Shown piece after piece: positions 35,741-43,915 of a stretch of 64,000 nucleotides of DNA (within the stretch, counting starts at the first letter, position 1; every line of letters begins with the position of its first letter). A program made the position numbers and the translations under genes. The notes under the pieces are model-generated. The model saw only the letters and a program-made list of their open reading frames with translations, had not been told where the DNA came from and did no database searches. The stretch comes from Distichodus sexfasciatus (taxonomy: Eukaryota > Chordata > Actinopteri > Characiformes > Distichodontidae), in contig JAVGVS010000023.1 in assembly GCA_032718565.1 (NCBI GenBank), positions 2,553,277 through 2,617,276 on the forward strand. The letters run 5' to 3'.

Positions 35741-36506
35741 TATTGTATTCCCATATTTGCAGTCTGACAGAGTGAGGGAAATAAAAGCAATCCCTGACCA
35801 ACTTTGGCTTTACACAGCTAAACCCCGATCAGACTCGAGTTTGCACAAACAGAAACGGACATTGCCAGCCAGGCTGCTGTTGGAACGGTCAAAGTCCACA
35901 CGCCTATACTGAAATTTAGTTGCTGAGCCAGCCTGTTGGCCTATGACAGAGATGTTAAAACCAGAGAGGGCCTCAGTATCTCATACTGTCAGTAGGTTTA
36001 GCATTAGGTATATGAGCTCGTAGGTTTCATCGCCGGAGAAAATAAAAGTTAAAAGATGTTGGACTCTCTAGGAAAAGGATTGAGGTGTTGATGAGGAGCC
36101 TAGATCTCGGCTTTTGTGCACCTGAAAAAGAGTTTTCATAAATTGCTTAGGTATTTTAAATATGTTTGCTGTGATGAATAGAAAACTGAAACAGATGCTC
36201 TTAGTCTTGGAATTAAAGTGTTTATTTTGTTCTTTGATTAACTGGAAATAACTCTTACTAACCTGCCCTGCACTTTACAGAACCTTTTGTCTTCTCTCCT
36301 TTATTTGCTCTTCACAATGCACTGGGGATTTTCTTACAATTCTCCACCGTTTCATATCTTGCTAATGGCTTGTTGACAAACTCGTCTCGGATAACCTCCA
36401 TACTGTGTCCGCATTGTCCATGGAGTCAACAATAGGAATCTCTCTCTCCCTCTCTCTCTCTTTTTTTCCCTCTTTGTTCCGTTCCAACCCGTGCTAATGA
36501 CTACAG

Positions 36507-36592
36507 GTGACAGTAGTGGTATTCAGAAGCTGCCAGCCAATGGCGGTAGCCGTGATGTCATGCCGAATTCTCAGAATGGCCTCATTGAAGGA
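36507..36592 (+). other. cers2: Candidate alternative cers2 exon
   Basis: Preceded by a strong pyrimidine tract and ACTACAG acceptor, followed by a moderate donor (AAGGA|GTATGAG). An ATG at 36540 opens a frame that, on splicing to 37553, continues in frame into the normal cers2 start and would add 19 residues. Alternatively it is an untranslated exon or a chance match. Confidence 0.3.
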
Positions 36593-37556
36593 GTATGAGT
36601 TTAGTGGAACTAGTGCCTATTGGCTCAACACGTGCTGCTTACAGTACAGGACGGGAGGATTTTTTTTGGTATCGTAGGGTTACTTGGTTACAAAAAGCAA
36701 TCTCTACTAGTCAAAAAAGAAGTCTGTAGGTTTCTGTTGATTCAGAAATTGCAATGCCATTCCTTGGGTCTGCTTTTAATACAGCTGACAGTGTGGGCGC
36801 AAAGGTCATGAAGTCATGTCTTGGGTGTCGGCAGCTGTAACTGTAATTATGTAAGTTAATAGTAAGTATTGTCTGTGCTGCTTTGATTTTGTGGCTTCGC
36901 TGTGACGTTATTGTAAATATTAGAGGCTGATACAGATTTCAGTGTAAGATTTTACAAAAAGGACAAACATTGTAATAAATGCAAATCAGCCATTACATTT
37001 AGGGCACAGTTTTATCAGTTGGGTTCAAGTTTTTATGGTTTGAAAGGGTTTTTAAATTGAGGGAGTTGAATTTAGTATTTAGTCATTTTAGCATGAATAT
37101 TGTTTTTTACAGATTGTACATTTTGTCATCTTTTATTTGGCTTTTATTTCTTTTTTATTATGTACTTTTTTTTTTTAAAGCAGACCCTGGTTATTGTAAC
37201 AACAAACTTTAAATTTTGCATCACTTGTTCAGGAAATGGACAACTTCTGGGTGTTTGTGGTTGGAAATGGCACTAAAAATATATCAGTGCTGTAATTGAC
37301 AATGTTTTTCAGATGTGCATAGATCTTTTTGTGAAGTCTATAATAAAACTGCAAACTTTAATTACATTCTTTATCATCAGTATATATGTTTTGCAACTGA
37401 TTATGCAGTGACAAGTGTTGCCACATCGGTTGACTGAAATCTGATCTTATTTCCTTGTCACTGTCATTTCTTGAAAAATCACCATCTTAATTGAGTAATA
37501 AAAGTGCTGATATTATACACACTCTTACCATTGCTTCTCCCATTCGCTGCAGCAGT

Positions 37557-37729
37557 ATGTTGTCCAGAATAAGCGAGTGGTTCTGGGACGAGAGGTTGTG
37601 GTTCCCAGTGGGCTTAGGCTGGGCCGACCTGCAGGATCGGGATGGCCATACCTTCGCCAAAGGCACTGATCTCTGGGTGACCCTGCCCATTGCTCTTGCT
37701 TTCCTCATCATACGACAGATCTTTGAGAG
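37557..37729 (+). CDS. cers2: cers2 coding exon 1
   Basis: Encodes MLSRISEWFWDERLWFPVGL through LIIRQIFE plus two bases of Arg58. The exon begins at 37553 after CATTCGCTGCAG, leaving four nucleotides before the ATG. The donor is GAG AG|GTCAGT. Confidence 0.93.
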
Positions 37730-40700
37730 GTCAGTGAAAACCAGTGAACCCTCCACATTAATGTTTGTAATATAACAGTAGTATTTTAATGCTTTTTTTT
37801 GATTAAGAATTAAGAAGCAAGAGGTTGATTGATAGTGTGAGGAAGCTTTTCTACCTTGTCATTCAGTGCTTGTGAGAATTTTTAATGAGTAATTTTGGAC
37901 AATTTTCATACTGATACATATTTTCACCTGTAGGACAGTAGCACTTAGGCTGGCCTTGCTCATGGGAGTTAAAGAGAAAGTGCGTGTCCATGCAACATCC
38001 AACCCATTGCTGGAGTCTTACTTTTGCACCACAAGTAAACATCCAGCACAGGTACTGCACAGTTACATCCTGCAACACAATTTTCAGTATGTAGGAACTG
38101 TTGCATGCTTCCAGTCTATCATCCCTGTTACACCCAGCAGTCTCTTAGCAGATAAACCGTAACTTCTGGTCTGTCAGCAAGGGTGCAACAGATATGCACC
38201 CTGACCTGTCAGCAGTTGTGACTTATGCTCCAGTTTTTCAGCACAGTTACAACAGGCATACGCATCTGTCTGTCAGCAAAGTTACGTCCAGAATACACCA
38301 CAGTCTGTCAGCAGAGTTACGTCCAGAATACACCACAGTCTGACAGCAGAATTACGTCCAGAATACACCACAGTCTGTCAGCACAGTTACACAGCTACAT
38401 CCGGAATACACCACAGTCTGTCAGCACAGTTACATCTGGAATACACCACAGTCTCTCAGCACAGTTACATCTGGAATACATCACAGTCTGTCAGCACAGT
38501 TACATCTGGAATACATTACAGTCTGTCAGCACAGTTACATCTGGAATACACCACAGTCTGTCAGCACAGTTACATCTGGAATACATCACAGTCTGTCAGC
38601 ACAGTTACACAGCTACATCCGGAATACACCACAGTCTGTCAGCACAGTTACACAGCTACATCTGGAATACACCACAGTCTGTCAGCACAGTTACATCTGG
38701 AATACAGTCTAGTCTTTAGGCCACAGTGAAACATAAATATGTTGTGAAATGTGAAAAACATAATCTAGGCATTATCTTTCATGCTCTTGCTATCATTTCA
38801 ATGCTCTAATGTCTGCTATGTCAATGGCCTTTCTGCAGACTGAGGTGGAGAGTTTAAGTAAACAAATCGGCTGCTCGGAGCGACAGATCCAGAGATGGTT
38901 CCGGAGGCGGCGGAACCAGGAGCGACCCAGTCAGCTCAAAAAGTTCAGGGAGGCCAGGTAACAACTTACAAATGGCACAGAAACAAGATGATGCTCAGGC
39001 ACAGTGCTTCCTTGTGTCTCAAATTGCACACATTCAAATTCAACCCATTTTCTGAAACATGCTTTGTATGTTAACTGACCATTAAATGTCACACAGATAA
39101 TAGCTTTAGGCCAGTACAGCTCTCTATTTGTTTACAGCAACATTTATTATGTTGGTGTGTGGTTTGCTTGAGTTTGTTTTGAATAATTGTACATGTCACT
39201 TTAATGTGCAGCACATACAAATTTACACAAAGGAAATTGTGAGTGCGCTTCATGAATTTTATGCCAATTTTATACCGAGGACATGCATGTAAAATGACAT
39301 TTGCAGCATTTAACAGGCGTTCATTATCCAGAGTGACTTATATTCCCTGATTACAGGGACAGTCTCCCTGCTGTGACTATATGTTAAGGATCTTGGTCCT
39401 GGGCTCAGTGGTGGTCTTCCTGGAAGCACGATTGTGTTACATTTGAACCTCTAATCCAGGGGTAGGCAACTCTGGTCCTGGAGGTGCGGTTTCCTGAAGG
39501 TTTTCCATCCAACTGGATTTCAGAACATTCACACCTAGTCTGAGGTAGCTAACCACCAGAAGAGACTGATCAGGTGGGATGGAAAACCTCCAGGACCGGA
39601 GTTGCCTAACCCTGCATTAATCTCTTGTACGCTGTAAAACTTTACAAGCATCTGGAATTTCTCAATTACAATTGCTGTTCTACATTGTATGTCCAATTTT
39701 CTGTGTCCTTTAAGTTACTAATGTTAAATGATATTGATGGGTAGTAATTATATGTTGATGTTGCAGTGATTAATTATGTTTCTATAATCTGTGAAGAAGG
39801 CCTTTTGGCAGCAAAATCGATTGTCCACAATGAAAATGTGTTGACATCAGTTTTAATTGAGGCATTATTTATTTTTTGGTGGGGTTTATTCCCTCAATAT
39901 CCCTATGTAAACACTGTGGGAATGATGTCTGTCTCTTTGGCAACTCTTTTATAAAATTCATGGTAGCTACATTAGAGCCCAGCTCTCCCACAAAAAGATC
40001 TTTTGTTCACTGAGCAAAGTTATGATGGCTGCAGCAGCGCTAAACACAAGTTGTTGAAGAGAGAAAACCTCCAGAAAGGCAAATCCCCCCCAAAATCACC
40101 ATTAGTAGGAGAGGTCTGAAAGCCAAAGGCCATTTACCTGTTACATTTCTATTAAATGACGAAATGCTTAGGGTAGAATCTGGCCTTATTCTACACATAT
40201 TTGTGAGTGTATACTTGCGCACTGGGCAGGTCCAGACAGGAACGTGATCTAATAATTTAATTTCTCCCAACATTCTTCATTCTTCAAATACAGTAGATAA
40301 CCTTTAAATAAATTATTGTAATAAGTATAATTAAGTTACGGGAACATGGTGAATATCACTCTCTTTATTCTTACAGGTTAAATAATTATGACATACACGT
40401 TTCCAAAATAATGTACACAAAAATAAAATGGTCAGAGTGACTTTTTGGAGGAGACTTAGGCTTTAGATTCATCGACTACTCAATAAGTTAATCAGACATT
40501 AGTGGCAGACATAAAGGCCTTCAAGTAAGAATTTCAATGTTCTTTGAACACTGACCTACAAATGACAATAAATCTTGGAACTTTGGGTCTCCATCGGAGG
40601 GTTTGTTTTAGTTTATTTCCTAAAATGCTTTTGATTTCTCTTCCAGTTGGAGATTCACATTCTACCTTTTCGCTTTTCTTGCTGGCCTTGCTGCCCTCAT

Positions 40701-43700
40701 TGACGTGAGTACGCCAGTTTAATGCCAGTCTGTGTGTGCATCAGTGTGTATGTGCATGCGTGAAATTGTGTGTTGTGTTATATGGTGTGTACACTGTGTG
40801 TTTGTAGAAACCTTGGCTCTACCAAATGAAAGAGATGTGGAGTGGATTTCCAACTCTGGTATGTTTACACCCGCATGTTCCTTCTTGCTCAAATGTGGTT
40901 TTCTTCCAAAAAGTGGGTGGACTCAAATGAGTACAGTTGGTACATTTCTAGCATATTGACTGGGCTTGTTTCTAGTTTAGGGGAAAGAAGAAGTGTTGTA
41001 GAATTTTAGGAGCTTGATTGTATCTCCTGAGAGTTTTGAGATACCCATGTTTTGAATGCCTAATGCATTTCTGATCCAATCAGACGCTCATACTCTGTCC
41101 CCCATCCCCCTCTCTCTTTCACACGCAGACTCTGTTGCCCTCTCAGTACTGGTACTACATGATTGAGTTGGGTTTCTACATGTCTCTCCTCTTCAGCGTG
41201 GCATCAGATGTGAAGCGAAAAGTAAGTTATATGTTTTGTTGACTTCACCAGTCATAGAGCTCAGACGGTTCCCAGAATTTGAGACGGTGGTGGTCAGCCT
41301 TGGCTATATTGTAGCATAATGTAACCCCAATCAGAGAAGCATTTGTAACAGACTATGAAAGGGAATTTGGTCATTTGAGTGCAATAGAGTAAATATTTAT
41401 GAATGATTTAAGTATATTTTTATTTTATTGCCTGCAACATAAACCGCACGACACATACCCCCCCCCCCCCCCCCCCTTTCCATCAGACTTGAATAATGGC
41501 GTACTACAACTAACTACAACTTTGAAAGCTGTTTAAACTGGGCAACAATGGAGGGTTTTGGTGTTGATGATTAAGTGAGTGATTATTTGTCATTGTGAAC
41601 ACACCACGATACAGCACACAACGAAATGTGACCTCTGCATTTGACCCAACCGTGAAAGAGCTGTGGGTGGCTTTAGAATAGTTCCTGGGGAGCAGTGCTT
41701 GGGGACGGTACAGTAATTTTCTCAGTGGTATTTTAGTGGCACCTTCACTTAAAACCAATGACCTACCGTCCAAAGGGCCAACTCCCTAGACAAATGCCGC
41801 CTAAGAAAAATGTGCTAAATGAAACCTTGTGCAGAAAGTTTATATCCCAGCAAAAATATCAGCAAAGAAATTGGATCAATATCTCACAGTGAAAGCATAA
41901 GAAAGATTTTATTGTTTTAAATCACAAAGGTTTATATTTGAAATAACATCCTAATCGTCCTGCCTTGTCGTTAAGTTACTCGCTTTGCATTGGTGACATT
42001 TATGATTGATTGTTATATATGTTTACGCTTACTGTTTTTATTTATCAAAGAAAAGTTTCTTTTCTGTTTGTTGTCTCAAATGGTTAAAAAGCAGGTTGCA
42101 CTTACTATGAAACTAGGACTGCATGACTGACATTCACAAAACTGAATATCCTACCGCCTTTACAGCTTATATGATTAAGTAAAAAAATGTAGCTAAGTAA
42201 TAATTAATAGGGTGGCACAGTGGTAGGTGCTGCCGCCTCACAGCGAGAAGGTCCTGGGTTCAGTCCCCGGGTCGGCCATAAGCCCTTTCTGTGTGGAGTT
42301 TGCATGCTCTCCCTGAGTTCCTCCGGATGCATCGGTTTCCTCCCACAGTCCAAAGGTATGCGCTATAGGTTGATTGGCGAATGTAAATTGGCCCGTAAGG
42401 TGAAAGTGTGAGTGTGTTGGCGCCTCCCCAGGGTTGCTCCTCGCCTTGCACCCATACGTTCCCGGGATAGGCTCCGGTCCCCTCAGTCCCACTTGGGATT
42501 ACGCGGTTCGGATAATGAATGAATGAATAATAATTAATAGAACAATTACTACATGATGGAAGGCCACGGCTGAGACTTTGCCCTGTTTTCTATAAAATCC
42601 AGAGCTCCCTACTTTCTGTTGTGACAAATATTTGTATTAGTTCTGTTCTTCTGTTCCTCCATGTTCTCCTGTCCTAGTTTGTTGTTCGTTAGAGAGGATG
42701 TCTTGTCTTGAGAAAAATCTTCCCTCAAACTCAAGAGTTCCTTCCACAATTATGCAATCGCCACATACAACCAGCGTTAAAAAAAAAGTAAAAAATTTAA
42801 CAGCCAATAAATATATTGATTATTCCTGTTAAACTTACTGGTTGTCCTGTTATAATGTGCCGAGTGAAGTATTACCAGAATCGTTTCATGAATGTTGAGT
42901 CATGTGACTGCTCAGCGTGGGCCGAAGAACCTCGTCCGGGGATAAGTGATCGATTCTGCAAATAGTGTTTAAACGGAAAAATGAAGAACTCTAAAGGCTG
43001 GTTTCTTGCTCATGGATTAAACCTAGTCTTGGACTAAGTTGTAGTATCAATGGAGATTTTCCATTCAAACTCAAAACTAGTCTAGAACTAGGCTTAATCC
43101 CCGTCCGGGAAATTGGTCCTAAAGGTTTCTCTGTGCCAGTGTTTTAGTTGATTTTCCCGCGTAGCGTCCACGCTTTTTGACTAGCAAATGATTTGCGCCC
43201 ATTCTAAGTGAACTTGGGCACATTGTTGGCCCTTCGTTATTTTAAATTTAGTGCAAACGATTGTTTTTCAGGCAAAAAACTGCAGTATTTCATTTTTGAT
43301 TGTTATTAATGTACATTGACCGTTCTGCTTCCATGAAGTATGAGCTTGCATGACGTACGTTTCTGGCCTAAGCATCTATTGACTAAAACAGTGATGATGA
43401 CCGTAAAATTGGGACTTTGAAACTCAGAATACATTGGACCCTTGAGCAAGGGCCCTTAAGTTATTCCAAAGAGACTGTCCCATGTAATTAGGACATGTAA
43501 AGTTTTCGCACTGGGATGCACTAAAGGCCTCACACTTAAAAATATATATATATTTAAAAAGATGAAAATGACATTATATGTACATTGGTAAAGTCCTACT
43601 ACAGCATGAGAGTTTGCTCACACTTTCACTTTGTACCAAGGAGGTCTGCTTTCTCTTTGTGTTTCTGATTTTATCTAGTAAATGCATGCTTATAATAGCA

Positions 43701-43877
43701 AAATTAAGGGAATGCGTACAACCTGGACCTTCACTACAACCTGTGCTCCTAAACTAGTGAAATTCTGTTTGGTCACTCCCTAAATGCTTTTTTGCCATGC
43801 ACTTGGATCGTTACAGTCTGGTCTTTAGATTTAAAGGCTTAGATTGAACCTCACCGAGTATCTCCCTCTCCTTCTCT

Positions 43878-43915
<38 letters not shown>

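Larger units (their letters stand above)
30998..37552 (+). other. cers2: cers2 intron 1
   Basis: A 6.6-kb intron, CpG-rich for its first 250 bp and AT-rich afterwards. It holds three family C repeats, a MITE-like word CAGCCACTTTATTAGGAAC near 34230 and a splice-bounded candidate exon at 36507. The 186-residue open frame at 35352-35912 runs through a repeat and is not a gene. Confidence 0.55.

Noticed and set aside
35352..35912. 186-residue open frame in cers2 intron 1
   Set aside because: It runs through a dispersed family C repeat, matches no family, and lies inside an intron without splice support of its own.
37490..37775. Alternative upstream start for cers2 (MSNKSADIIHTL...)
   Set aside because: The ATG at 37491 lies upstream of the acceptor at 37551-37552, and the frame is shifted relative to the CerS2 reading; the ATG at 37557 matches the family start.
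38225..38719. 164-residue repetitive open frame (SVSTVTSGIHHSL type)
   Set aside because: It is a by-product of the 35-bp minisatellite, whose unit lacks stops in this frame; it is not a gene.
42213..42267. Functional tRNA gene
   Set aside because: A- and B-box-like motifs are present, but they form the head of a SINE with a target duplication; the cloverleaf is not intact.
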